From positions 1 through 64,000 of the forward strand of contig CAVPMW010000002.1 of the NCBI GenBank assembly GCA_963706515.1: a DNA stretch of 64,000 bases, given 5' to 3'. Both the position numbers and the translations under genes were made by a program. Shown here in pieces: positions 26,705 through 35,167 of this stretch; position 1 is the first letter of the stretch; each line of letters starts with the position of its first letter. The notes below the pieces were generated by a model that was not told where the DNA came from, ran no database searches, and saw only the letters and a program-made list of their open reading frames with translations. This DNA comes from CAVPMW01 sp963706515 (GTDB lineage Bacteria; Chloroflexota; Anaerolineae; Anaerolineales; UBA4823).

Positions 26705-27629
26705 TCAGTTATTCAGGATCGTTCTTGCCTGGATGATATCACTTTCTATTTGCTCGACCAATGCCGGCACCGACGGAAATCGCTGCTCGTCACGCAATCG
26801 TTCGATGAAATCGAGCTGGATAACCTGACCGTAAAGGTCTACGTCCAGATCCAACAAATGAGCTTCGACCAAAGGACGCTCCTTGCGGGTTTCAAAGGTG
26901 GGGCGATAACCGACATTAACCACTGCACCATTCAGCGCCTGAGTAAGATGAGCCTGGCAAACATAGACTCCGGGTTTGGGGAGCTGCTTTTCAGGCCATA
27001 CATCCAGGTTTGCCGTAGGAATGCCAATTGTCCGCCCGCGTCCGTCGCCGGGAATCACTTTCCCTCTCACCTGATACCCTCTGCCTAACATACGGTTCAC
27101 TTCAGCAATCGCTCCCTCCTCGAGCAGCGAACGGATGCGAGTGGAGGAGATTGCCTCATTGCCGATAGTAATGTGGTCGGATACATTGAGCTGGAAACCG
27201 AAAGTGTCCCCCAATCTGCGTAACGTGTTGAGGTCGCCTTCACGATTGCGACCCATCGCAAAATCAGGGCCAGCCCAAATCATTTTCATCTGGAGGTGAT
27301 TTTGTAATTCTTCAATGAAATCAATTGCTGAACGTCCAGCAACCTGGAGCGAAAATGGATAGGTAACGACCACATCAACCCCAAGCTGAGCAATCAGACT
27401 CGGCCCGCTCTTCCGGATCGGTTAAGTAATAACTGCCTTGTTTTTTCCCCAGGACCAGGGCGGGGCGAGGGTGAAAGGTTAAGACGACCGCTGGCGCATG
27501 GTTTTGATGAGCTTCCTCAGTCATTTTGTGCAATATCGCTTGATGACCTAGATGAACGCCATCGAATGTACCAATCGTTAGCCAGGCATCCTTAAGGAAA
27601 ACCCCATCCAAAGAATAATAATGCTGCAT
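26705..27629 (-). CDS. ribF: Bifunctional riboflavin kinase/FAD synthetase (one frameshift)
   Basis: Converts riboflavin to FMN and then FAD. The N-terminal nucleotidyltransferase shows TIGTFDGVHLGHQAIL and LTFHPRPALVLG. The C-terminal kinase shows VIPGDGRGRTIGIPTANLD and a later NVGYRPTF. An early stop after DPEERAE is removed by a one-base change near 27405, which continues LIAQLGVDVVVTYPFS. The rebuilt length is about 308 residues, normal. It lies between truB (27 bases upstream) and thyA, a common order in nusA operons. The frameshift is probably an error, because both halves are fully conserved. Confidence 0.93.
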
Positions 27630-27656
27630 GCAGGATTAAGAATTCGTAAAGCAAGT

Positions 27657-28571
27657 TCAGGATTGAAAAAATACCTTACGCGGCTGCCACTCGCCGGCTT
27701 CTTCATCCGCTTCCAGCAATGCAACCAAATCGCCCTGTTGGCTGATACCGCGCGCCCAGCCTTTTACGCCTAACTCAGCTAAAACACGATGACCGTGGCG
27801 GATCCTCTCAACGTCATCCGCATCCAGCTCAACCATCGGCCAATCAGAAAGGGCTTCAGCAGCAGGGATCAGGAAACGATACCAATCGCCGGCATCGAAG
27901 GCTTCTTGAAGACGGCGGAGCTGCACGGCATCGCGCAAAGTAAACCGCCCGCTTTTTGTTCTGCGCAGTCCAACCAGATGAGCGCCGACTTCAAGGGAGG
28001 TGCCTAAGTCGTTCGCCAGGGAGCGAACATAGGTGCCCGATGAGCAGTAGACGTCGATAACAGCTTCCGGAGGCGCCCATTCCAAAACATCCAGCGAATA
28101 GACATTAACCATGCGGGGTTGGAGATCGACTTCCTCACCCTTCCGGGCGAGGGTATAAGCTCTCTGCCCTTTGACCTTAATCGCTGAGTAGGGAGGTGGG
28201 GTTTGTACCATCTCCCCCACAAATTTTTGGAGCATTTCATTGAATTGTTCTTCGGTTATATTGTCGATATTGCTTGTATTGGTGATCTTGCCTTCAGAGT
28301 CATAGGTATCTGTTGAGGATCCCAGCCGGATCGTTGCCTGGTAGCGCTTATCCGAGGCGGAAACATATTCACTCAAGCGAACCGCAGGGCCGATTAGAAT
28401 TACCAGCACGCCTGAAGCACGCGGGTCGAGGGTGCCAGTATGACCGGCACGGCGGATACCTGTGCCTTTACGGATGATTTGTACGACGTCATGCGAGGTC
28501 ATCCCGATAGGCTTGTCGACAACCAGGACCCCCGAGACGACGTTTTTAATGTTATCCTTTTCGATATCCAT
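27657..28571 (-). CDS. truB: tRNA pseudouridine(55) synthase
   Basis: Forms pseudouridine 55 in the T loop of tRNAs. The 304-residue protein has the TruB start VLVVDKPIGMTSHDVV, the catalytic Asp49 in GHTGTLDPRASGVL, the KRYQATIRLGSSTDT strand, PPYSAIKVKGQRAYTLAR, and SSGTYVRSLANDLG. The C-terminus has about 60 residues beyond the catalytic core, as in many bacterial TruB proteins. It lies in the expected place after rbfA and the DHH phosphoesterase gene and before ribF. Confidence 0.96.
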   Translation of the reverse strand: MDIEKDNIKNVVSGVLVVDKPIGMTSHDVVQIIRKGTGIRRAGHTGTLDPRASGVLVILIGPAVRLSEYVSASDKRYQATIRLGSSTDTYDSEGKITNTSNIDNITEEQFNEMLQKFVGEMVQTPPPYSAIKVKGQRAYTLARKGEEVDLQPRMVNVYSLDVLEWAPPEAVIDVYCSSGTYVRSLANDLGTSLEVGAHLVGLRRTKSGRFTLRDAVQLRRLQEAFDAGDWYRFLIPAAEALSDWPMVELDADDVERIRHGHRVLAELGVKGWARGISQQGDLVALLEADEEAGEWQPRKVFFQS

Positions 28572-28599
28572 TATCCATTCTCGTTGGCTGAATTGGATT

Positions 28600-29574
28600 T
28601 TACTGTAAATTACTTGCTTGCATCAAGGTCTGTGCAGTCATTTGGAGGACACTACTACATATTTCTTCAAGCTGTCCCTCGATATCTGCACCGGAGGCCG
28701 AAGGATGTCCGCCGCCTCCATAAGCCAGGGCTAACCCAGATATATCGATGCCTGGTATGGAACGCCAGCTAACTTTGATGTGCCCATTTCCCTGGTCATT
28801 GAAAAGAATGAAGATATCTGCACCATCAATCGTCGAGATTATGTTGATCATATCTGCGTCGTCTCGACCTGAGTAGCCAGCGATTTTCCGATCGTCAGGA
28901 GTAACAGTCGCCCAAACGATTCGATCCGCTCGTTCAAGTTTTGCCAAACCCTCTCCCCAATATTTAAGCGCTTCAAATGTTTTACGTACTAACGCCTTGT
29001 TATACAAACCGGGTAAATCAGCGCCCATATCTACCAACCCGGCAGCAACATTCAACGCGCGCGGGGTCATATTCGCAGTGCGGAATCCAATCGTATCCGT
29101 AATCATGCCTGTCATCAGGCAATCAGCGATGTTTTTATTGAGAGTTAAACCCCAGCTCGGCATGTGCAATGCTAAGATTTCTGTCGTTGAAACCGCTGTA
29201 ACGTCAATTAGATTGTGCTTACCAAACATGACATTGGTTGCATGGTGATCGATATTAATGTCAGGTGCTTCATTTTCATGCTCGATGGTTCTCCCCGTTC
29301 GAATAAGGTCAGAGCAATCCAAGGCGATCGTGAGATCTACAGGACCTTTTTGGACATTGTGAACGAGCTCACTGCCTGGAATAAACCGTAATGAAGCCGG
29401 GATCCCATCCTTTGAGACGAGGTCTACATGTTTTCCCTGCTCGATCAAAGCCAGACCCATACCCAAGAGCGATCCGATCGCATCCCCATCTGGGCGAATG
29501 TGAGTAGTTATACCGATACTTTGTGCTCTCCGGATCTCATCAGCAATTGCGGCATCGATTTCGTTATTCATCAT
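28600..29574 (-). CDS. nrnA: DHH-family phosphoesterase (NrnA-like oligoribonuclease/pAp phosphatase)
   Basis: Hydrolyses short RNA oligonucleotides and 3'-phosphoadenosine 5'-phosphate in related bacteria. The 324 residues include the metal site THIRPDGDAIGSLLGMG, ALDCSD, the name-giving INIDHHATN, TGMITDTIGFRT, and a DHHA1 domain ending in ALAYGGGGHPSASGA. Starts at 29574 or 29571 are equally possible. It overlaps the rbfA 3' end by 11 bases. Its position between rbfA and truB is the one commonly seen for nrnA in Gram-positive and Chloroflexota nusA operons. Confidence 0.93.
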   Translation of the reverse strand: MMNNEIDAAIADEIRRAQSIGITTHIRPDGDAIGSLLGMGLALIEQGKHVDLVSKDGIPASLRFIPGSELVHNVQKGPVDLTIALDCSDLIRTGRTIEHENEAPDINIDHHATNVMFGKHNLIDVTAVSTTEILALHMPSWGLTLNKNIADCLMTGMITDTIGFRTANMTPRALNVAAGLVDMGADLPGLYNKALVRKTFEALKYWGEGLAKLERADRIVWATVTPDDRKIAGYSGRDDADMINIISTIDGADIFILFNDQGNGHIKVSWRSIPGIDISGLALAYGGGGHPSASGADIEGQLEEICSSVLQMTAQTLMQASNLQ

Positions 29575-29962
29575 CAGTCTGGTCTGGTTCTTCTACCATT
29601 GGTTTTGTTTCAGTGCGGAAGGAGGTGATCAAGCGCTCGATATTATCAGCTCTTTCCGGAGTTGTGTCCCAATGGAAACGCAGGCGGGGAAACGTACGGA
29701 GATCAATCCGCTGAGACAATTCATGGCGTAAAAAGCCCTGTGCGTGATCCAGACTGTCTAAAATTTCGGGTGCGCGTGAGCTTCCTTCTATCGCAGACAC
29801 GAAAATATCTGCATATGCCAGCTCTTTGTCAACCCGAACACTGGTGATGGTAATCCCTGCCAAACGCGGATCATGCACCTCCATGACCAGCATCTCAGAG
29901 AGTTCCTCACGGATCCGGTCATTAATCCGATCTAAGCGTAGTTTGGTGACCACCCGCCACAA
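29564..29962 (-). CDS. rbfA: 30S ribosome-binding factor A
   Basis: Small ribosome maturation factor (KH-like fold) acting on the 16S rRNA 5' region. The 132-residue frame shows LRLDRINDRIREELSEML, DPRLAGITITSVRVDKELAY, the ADIFVS strand and RTFPRLRFHWDTTPERADN. The acidic C-terminal tail PMVEEPDQTDDE is typical of the family in being disordered. The start is TTG 29962 or GTG 29953; neither has a clear ribosome-binding site. infB stops 14 bases upstream and the nrnA start overlaps the end, so it is mid-operon. Confidence 0.93.
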   Translation of the reverse strand: MWRVVTKLRLDRINDRIREELSEMLVMEVHDPRLAGITITSVRVDKELAYADIFVSAIEGSSRAPEILDSLDHAQGFLRHELSQRIDLRTFPRLRFHWDTTPERADNIERLITSFRTETKPMVEEPDQTDDE

Positions 29963-29976
29963 ATCCTTGTCGAAGA

Positions 29977-31770
29977 TCAGACAACTGCCACGCGTTCAAG
30001 GATATAGGCTTCGATAATATCTCCTGGCTGCATATCTGAAAAATTCTTCAGACCGATTCCACATTCATATCCTGCGCGAACGTCCCGCGTGTCATCCTGC
30101 ATGTGCTTCAGGGACGAGATAGAGCCTTCGAAGAGCACATCTCTGCCACGGCTCAGCCGCGCCTGGGCATTTCGGCGGATTTCTCCATCGACTACCAGGC
30201 AGCCCGCGATATTCCCAATTTTCGAGATGTGAAATACGGCTCTCACTTCGGCGTGACCGATGACCTTTTCTTTGAGCTCCGGCTCAAGCATCCCTTTCAA
30301 TGCTTTCTCGATGTCCTCCGTCAGGCGGTAGATGATGTCATAGAGCCGGATGGAGACACCTTCTGCATCGGCTAACCTTCGGGCAGTGGCCTCTGCCTGG
30401 ACGTTGAATCCAATTACAATCGCATCCGAGGCCGAAGCGAGCATGATGTCATTCTCACCGATATTTCCTGTTTCAGCGTAGAGGATGTTGATCTTGATCT
30501 CGCCTTGTCCAAGCTCGGTGAGAGAGGAGATGATTGGCTCGAGAGACCCCTGGACATCCGCCTTGACAATGAGCCGAAGCTCGCGCAATTCCCCTGACTG
30601 ATACTGACTGAAGAGCTCTTCCAGGGTTACTGCAGTTTTTGGAGCAGAAGCTTTTGATCCTTGGGCTGTCCGGCGCTCGGTCGCGATCGTCCTGGCGATA
30701 CGCTCGCTATCCACTACCTCAAACAAGTCGCCTGCCTGCGGGACTTCATTCAATCCCATAACAGATACCGGGGTTGATGGACCGGCTTTACGCAGAGGTT
30801 TGCCTTTGAAGTCAAACATTGCTCTCAGGCGCCCGTAGCTGCTACTGACGATTACTGCGTCGCCGACTTCGAGAGTACCGTTCTGTACAAGCATTGTGGC
30901 AATGACACCTTTTGAACGGTCGAGCTCAGCTTCGATGATCGAGCCGATTACTTTCCCCTTTGGGTTGGCGAGGATTTGCAGGTTATCTGCAACGAGCAGG
31001 ATCGCTTCGAGCAGATCATCCAAGCCTTTTTTCTGTTTTGCAGAGATCGGAACCACCAGCACGTCCCCGCCCCAATCATCGGGGACCAGGGCGATCTCGG
31101 CCAGCTGCTGTTTTACGCGGTCTACGTCAGCGTTTGCTTTATCGACTTTATTTAATGCAACTACGATGGGTACTTTGGCTGCCTTGGCATGGGCGACCGC
31201 TTCTTTGGTCTGCGGCATGACTCCATCGTCCGCGGCAACGACCAGGATGACGATATCAGCACCTTGTGCACCCCGGGCGCGCATCGCCGTAAAGGCTGAA
31301 TGCCCTGGGGTATCCAGGAAGGTAATGGTACGTCCATTATGCTCGACCTGGTACGCACCAATATGCTGGGTAATCCCTCCAGCTTCCCCGCCGGCTACAT
31401 TTGTATGGCGGATGGCATCTAATAAAGTCGTCTTACCGTGGTCAACATGCCCAAGGATCGTAACGACAGGGGAACGTTTGACAAGCTGTTTGGGATCTTC
31501 GTTTGCTATCAGACGCCGCCAGAGGGGGATTTCGCCATAATCACCTTCTTGTGCTAATTCGGATGTCTCCAGCGTGGCTTCATAACCCATTTCCGCGGCG
31601 ACGATAGCAGCAGTATCGAAGTCGATTTGTTGGTTAATATTTGCCATCACGCCGTTGGCCATCAAGGTTTTGATGACCTCTATGGGGCTGGATTGTATTT
31701 CTCGGGCAAGCTCCCGGACTGTTATGGTTGATGGGAGCTCAATAGTCATTGGATGCCTAGCTTCGCTCAT
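29977..31770 (-). CDS. infB: Translation initiation factor IF-2
   Basis: GTPase that recruits initiator tRNA to the 30S subunit. At 597 residues it is a short form without the long N-terminal extension of proteobacterial IF-2. It has one IF2_N module (VRELAREIQSSPIEVIKTLM), then the GTP site GHVDHGKTTLLDAIR, the QHIGAYQV switch I, DTPGHSAFTAMRARG, and NKVDKA. Domains II-IV end in DIIEAYILERVAVV. An ideal AAAGGAGGTGG ribosome-binding site stands seven bases before ATG 31770. It is separated from ylxR by 189 bases that hold a seven-base repeat array, an unusual break in this operon. Confidence 0.97.
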   Translation of the reverse strand: MSEARHPMTIELPSTITVRELAREIQSSPIEVIKTLMANGVMANINQQIDFDTAAIVAAEMGYEATLETSELAQEGDYGEIPLWRRLIANEDPKQLVKRSPVVTILGHVDHGKTTLLDAIRHTNVAGGEAGGITQHIGAYQVEHNGRTITFLDTPGHSAFTAMRARGAQGADIVILVVAADDGVMPQTKEAVAHAKAAKVPIVVALNKVDKANADVDRVKQQLAEIALVPDDWGGDVLVVPISAKQKKGLDDLLEAILLVADNLQILANPKGKVIGSIIEAELDRSKGVIATMLVQNGTLEVGDAVIVSSSYGRLRAMFDFKGKPLRKAGPSTPVSVMGLNEVPQAGDLFEVVDSERIARTIATERRTAQGSKASAPKTAVTLEELFSQYQSGELRELRLIVKADVQGSLEPIISSLTELGQGEIKINILYAETGNIGENDIMLASASDAIVIGFNVQAEATARRLADAEGVSIRLYDIIYRLTEDIEKALKGMLEPELKEKVIGHAEVRAVFHISKIGNIAGCLVVDGEIRRNAQARLSRGRDVLFEGSISSLKHMQDDTRDVRAGYECGIGLKNFSDMQPGDIIEAYILERVAVV

Positions 31771-31837
31771 TTTCCACCTCCTTTATTGTAGAATTAACAA
31801 CTTGCCCAATGAGCGGGTCAGGCAATCAGTAGCTGCT

Positions 31838-31921
31838 TATGCAATCTGCATACCGCACACTGCGTATCGCATGCTGCGTTCTGCATATTTCGTACTGCAA
31901 ATTGCATATTGCAGACTGCAG
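31838..31921. repeat. Degenerate 7-base tandem repeat array (12 units) between ylxR and infB
   Basis: Twelve consecutive heptamers with strict seven-base spacing. Examples are TCTGCAT, ACTGCGT, ATCGCAT, GCTGCGT, ATTGCAT and ACTGCAG, with consensus near AYTGCAT. The central GC dinucleotide recurs at 31841, 31848, 31855 and so on every seven bases, with one mutated unit at 31887-31893. There is no stop-free coding sense conserved across it and no symmetry of a terminator. The rest of 31771-31959 contains only the infB ribosome-binding site and a T-rich patch. Confidence 0.85.
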
Positions 31922-31959
31922 CCAGTTGTTATTCGTCGCGAGTTACGGCTCAAAATATA

Positions 31960-32304
31960 TTAGATCAAGCCATTTTCTGAGAGAGGGAGTTCTCCATTAC
32001 GATCTTCTTCGGAGAGTGAAATCTCGTCAGGTAGTGTAGCCATGAATGCCAGCAGAGTCTCGCGATCCCTCTGAGTTAACTCGGTTTTCAAGGCGTGAGC
32101 AAGCTCTCCCCTCATACCTTTTTCCCAGCAAGAACGCCTGTCGTGCAGATAGGCGCCTCTTCCTGGTAATTTTCCTTTTAGGTCCACCAAAACGCCATCG
32201 GGATTGCGCACGATGCGGATGAGGGAGCGCTTTGGCAGTACCTTCCGGCAGCCGACACATGTGCGCTGGGGCACATGTCTTCCTTTTCTTACTTTCTTCG
32301 CCAT
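31960..32304 (-). CDS. ylxR: YlxR-family RNA-binding protein
   Basis: Small basic protein of 114 residues encoded between nusA and infB as in most bacteria. The family motifs are CVGCRKVLPKRSLIRIVR and GKLPGRGAYLHDRRSCW, with GRGAY forming the nucleic-acid-binding loop. The two Cys of CVGC are present. The C-terminus extends about 25 acidic residues past the usual domain. It starts 23 bases after the nusA stop and is clearly cotranscribed. Its function is not firmly known; binding to RNA or the nucleoid is proposed for relatives. Confidence 0.92.
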   Translation of the reverse strand: MAKKVRKGRHVPQRTCVGCRKVLPKRSLIRIVRNPDGVLVDLKGKLPGRGAYLHDRRSCWEKGMRGELAHALKTELTQRDRETLLAFMATLPDEISLSEEDRNGELPLSENGLI

Positions 32305-32327
32305 CTAACCTTTCACGGAGGAAAGAA

Positions 32328-34331
32328 TTAGAGCTTCCAGTTTTCGTCCCATTCGGTACCGTCGCGTTTCCGTTGTTTCTTCGCGATCATTACGTCCTTG
32401 TCTGGGTCATACTCATACTGGGTAAATTTCTTCTTTTTCTTCTTCTTTTTCTTCTTCTTATCGCTATCTTCGTCCTCGTCCTCATCCTCTTCTTCGTAGA
32501 GCTCATCATACTCAACCATTTCCTGGCTGAAGGCGAAGATATCTTCAGGGAAGGTCGCTTTCTCGTCGCCTGCGGCTGCCGGGGCTGTTTCTAATACAGG
32601 CTCAAGCTCTGCCTGGGGCTCGGTGATAACCAGCCCTTCTTCACCGGCGACAGTTTGCAGTTCTGCTTCGAGAGCGACAGGTTCGAGCCCAAGTGTTATT
32701 TCAGCTGCCTGGGCTTCGACCGTCTCCGGAGTTGTTGGTTGTTCGCCTTCCGCCTGGAAGACGGCTGCGGTTTCGGCGGGCAGCTCTACAGCCTCAGGTT
32801 CAATAACAGCTTCGCCGGCTTCTTCTGCCTCAAGCTGCGTACGCAGAGCTCCTAGGGCATCCTCGAGCTCTTTCATTCCTTTCGGACCCATACCAGCCAG
32901 GCGCAAAATGGAATCAGGCTCAGCGGACATCTGATACATCAGCTCCCCGACAGTGGGGAAACCAGCCTCGCTGATCACCGCGTAGACCCGATCGGACACC
33001 TCAAATTTTTCCAGTGGGATTTCAAACGCGGCGGCAGGGATGGTTGCGCGTGCCAGATGCTCACGCTCATCTTCAAAGATCTTTTCCGCCTGGCGCTGCT
33101 CCAATATGCCGCGTTCCACCCGGTCGACAAATTGGTTGATCAACTGATATTCTTCAGGTGTTACCGGTCTGCCTTCAGCTTTTTTGGTCAGAACAGCTTC
33201 GACCTGGGGGATTGTCTCGATTTCATGCTCAGCGAGCATGGCATACTGTGAATCGCTGTTCAATTTATCGATTGCGTCGCGAGCTGCCTCCGGCTGGCTC
33301 TTGATATCGATTTTCCATGAGGTCAGCTTGGCGGCAAGCCGGGCATTCTGTCCATCGCGCCCGATAGCGAGACTGAGCTGATCTTCAGGCACGATGACCG
33401 TAGCAGTTTTTGCGCCCTTAGATTGTTCATTCAGATAGACACCGGAGACACGCGCCGGGCTTAAAGCTTTAGCGATATAAATGGCCGGATCAGCGCTCCA
33501 TTCGATGACATCAATTTTTTCATCGTTCAGCTCGCGTACGATGGCTTGAATGCGCACACCTTTAATGCCGACACAGGCGCCTACCGGATCGACCCCGGGC
33601 TGGAGTCCAGCCACTGCCACTTTTGAGCGCTGACCTGGCTCGCGGGCAATCGAGCGAATTTCGACCATTCCCTGGTAGATTTCGGGGACTTCATTTTCGA
33701 GCAGGCGGCGGAGGAAATTTCGATGAGCTCTCGATAAGGTGATCTGCGGTCCACGCGGGCTGGTCTTGACCTCGAGAAGCAGAGCTCTCACCCTGTCGTG
33801 GATGCGAAAACGCTCTCCAGGTATTTGGTGCTGGCGGGGCATAACCCCTTCAGCTTTCATATCCAGACCGACCGTCACCTGGGAAGGATTCACCGCCTGA
33901 ACCATTCCGCTGAGTATCTCACCCTGGTGATGAGAGAAGTGGCTGGTTTGAGCCTCCCGCTCGGCTTCTCGAATGCGTTGTTGGATCACCTGCCGGGCAG
34001 TCTGGGCAGCCACGCGACCGAAATTATTCGGCGTCGTTTCTACTATGACCATGCCGCCCAGCTGAGCTTCGGGATCCACTCGACAGGCTTCTTCCAAAGT
34101 GACTTCAGTTCGTGGGTCTTGGACAAAGTCCACGACTTCTTTCTCGGCATAGATCATCACTTGACCCGTCGTCGGATCAATTGTAGCGGCTACGTGTTGT
34201 GCATTTGACGCATTGACTGCACGCCGGTAGGCAGAAACCATGGCTGCTTCGAGCGCCTCCAGGACTACTTCCTGAGGGAGCTGCTTCTCTTCAAGGACTT
34301 CATTGAATGCCAGGGTAAATTCGTTTTTCAT
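32328..34331 (-). CDS. nusA: Transcription termination/antitermination factor NusA with long charged tail
   Basis: RNA polymerase-binding elongation factor. The N-terminal domain begins FTLAFNEVLEEKQLPQEV, then an S1 domain (about 135-200), KH1 with GACVGIKGVRIQAIVREL, and KH2 with LAIGRDGQNARLAAKLT. After about residue 345 there is a helical region and a helix-hairpin-helix (LMYQMSAEPDSILRLAGMG). The last 180 residues are low complexity: a Glu/Ala-rich stretch, an Asp/Glu block, a run of 11 Lys, then a conserved-looking end DGTEWDENWKL. At 667 residues it is much longer than usual (350-500). ATG 34331 follows AAGGAA. rimP, normally just upstream, is absent. Confidence 0.95.
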   Translation of the reverse strand: MKNEFTLAFNEVLEEKQLPQEVVLEALEAAMVSAYRRAVNASNAQHVAATIDPTTGQVMIYAEKEVVDFVQDPRTEVTLEEACRVDPEAQLGGMVIVETTPNNFGRVAAQTARQVIQQRIREAEREAQTSHFSHHQGEILSGMVQAVNPSQVTVGLDMKAEGVMPRQHQIPGERFRIHDRVRALLLEVKTSPRGPQITLSRAHRNFLRRLLENEVPEIYQGMVEIRSIAREPGQRSKVAVAGLQPGVDPVGACVGIKGVRIQAIVRELNDEKIDVIEWSADPAIYIAKALSPARVSGVYLNEQSKGAKTATVIVPEDQLSLAIGRDGQNARLAAKLTSWKIDIKSQPEAARDAIDKLNSDSQYAMLAEHEIETIPQVEAVLTKKAEGRPVTPEEYQLINQFVDRVERGILEQRQAEKIFEDEREHLARATIPAAAFEIPLEKFEVSDRVYAVISEAGFPTVGELMYQMSAEPDSILRLAGMGPKGMKELEDALGALRTQLEAEEAGEAVIEPEAVELPAETAAVFQAEGEQPTTPETVEAQAAEITLGLEPVALEAELQTVAGEEGLVITEPQAELEPVLETAPAAAGDEKATFPEDIFAFSQEMVEYDELYEEEDEDEDEDSDKKKKKKKKKKKFTQYEYDPDKDVMIAKKQRKRDGTEWDENWKL

Positions 34332-34467
34332 TTTCCTTACTCATCTCGTTCAAGGCTAGTCGGTTGATCTTACGCACTTCAAATACTTGGTGTAGCTTGC
34401 CGCGTAAGCGGCGCGCGCTGCGCCTTCGGGCGGATCGATATTTTGAGCGTAATCTCTATAATATGCA

Positions 34468-34492
34468 GAAAAGTGGGGGTTGCCCACTTTTC
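34468..34492 (-). promoter_or_regulatory. Hairpin in the nusA leader
   Basis: GAAAAGTGGG at 34468-34477 pairs perfectly with CCCACTTTTC at 34483-34492 around a five-base loop. Transcribed toward nusA it lies about 140 bases before the start codon. The 266-base space 34332-34597 also contains a short GCCGC/GCGGC-type palindrome near 34400 but no gene. It may be a leader or attenuator hairpin of the nusA operon, or the terminator of the GNAT gene that precedes it on the same strand. Confidence 0.55.
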
Positions 34493-34597
34493 GATGAATT
34501 CCATATCAAAAAGGCTTACTTACGCCACCGATTTTAACATGGATATTCGTGATATGCAAGTGTACAGAGATCTTCCTCATTCATATTTAATAAACAA

Positions 34598-35140
34598 TTA
34601 ACGATGATTTCCAACGTATTTTTCCATCCGCCAAGCCGGCTCGTTTACTTCCTGGCGCCGTCCGAATTGATCTACGAAGGACCACCGCCCGGCTTCAGGC
34701 GCTACGACATGGTAGCCAATTTTTTCATATAAGCGAAGTGCTCCAGTGTTATCCCGGCTGACATTCAACGTGACCCATTTGAAGCCGCGTTGGTTCAGGT
34801 CGGACTCGATAATTGCCATCATTCGCTTTCCGAGCCCATTCCCCCGGAATTCAGAGCGGATGCGGAACCCATAAATATAAGCTCGCCCAAACCCATCAGC
34901 CAGCTCCTTGCGTCCGCTGGATAATTGAACGAATAATTGGCCAATTAAGCCGACTTTTGGCAAGTCTGCCACCCAAAGGATCGAATAGCCTTGTTTTGCC
35001 AGTTCGAATGCGTCAGCATAATATTTGCGGAAATGGGCATATTCGCCCTCCCATTCCATGTTGGGCAAATCCTCGAAACGAGCATGCCGCACTTCCACCT
35101 GGCTCAACCAGATAGGTGGAGAGACAATTTCAGTGTTCAC
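34598..35140 (-). CDS. GNAT-family N-acetyltransferase
   Basis: Protein of 180 residues with the acetyl-CoA-binding pattern of GNAT enzymes. Motif A reads YGFRIRSEFRGNGLGKRMM, and motif B includes WVTLNVSRDNTGALRLYEKI followed by GYHVV. The acceptor substrate is unknown. It lies 27 bases after the CCA-type gene on the same strand and before nusA, with a hairpin between. It could be a ribosomal-protein or small-molecule acetylase; the sequence gives no decision. Confidence 0.88.
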   Translation of the reverse strand: MNTEIVSPPIWLSQVEVRHARFEDLPNMEWEGEYAHFRKYYADAFELAKQGYSILWVADLPKVGLIGQLFVQLSSGRKELADGFGRAYIYGFRIRSEFRGNGLGKRMMAIIESDLNQRGFKWVTLNVSRDNTGALRLYEKIGYHVVAPEAGRWSFVDQFGRRQEVNEPAWRMEKYVGNHR

Positions 35141-35167
35141 TGTTCCGCTAATATCCGCTTTCAGAGT

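Noticed and set aside
31838..31921. CRISPR array
   Set aside because: Units are seven bases with no spacers, and no cas genes are present.
34340..34470. A basic Arg-rich reading frame in front of nusA on the minus strand
   Set aside because: It is about 43 codons long, lies in a GC-rich palindromic leader and has no start with a ribosome-binding site; a rimP remnant could not be shown.
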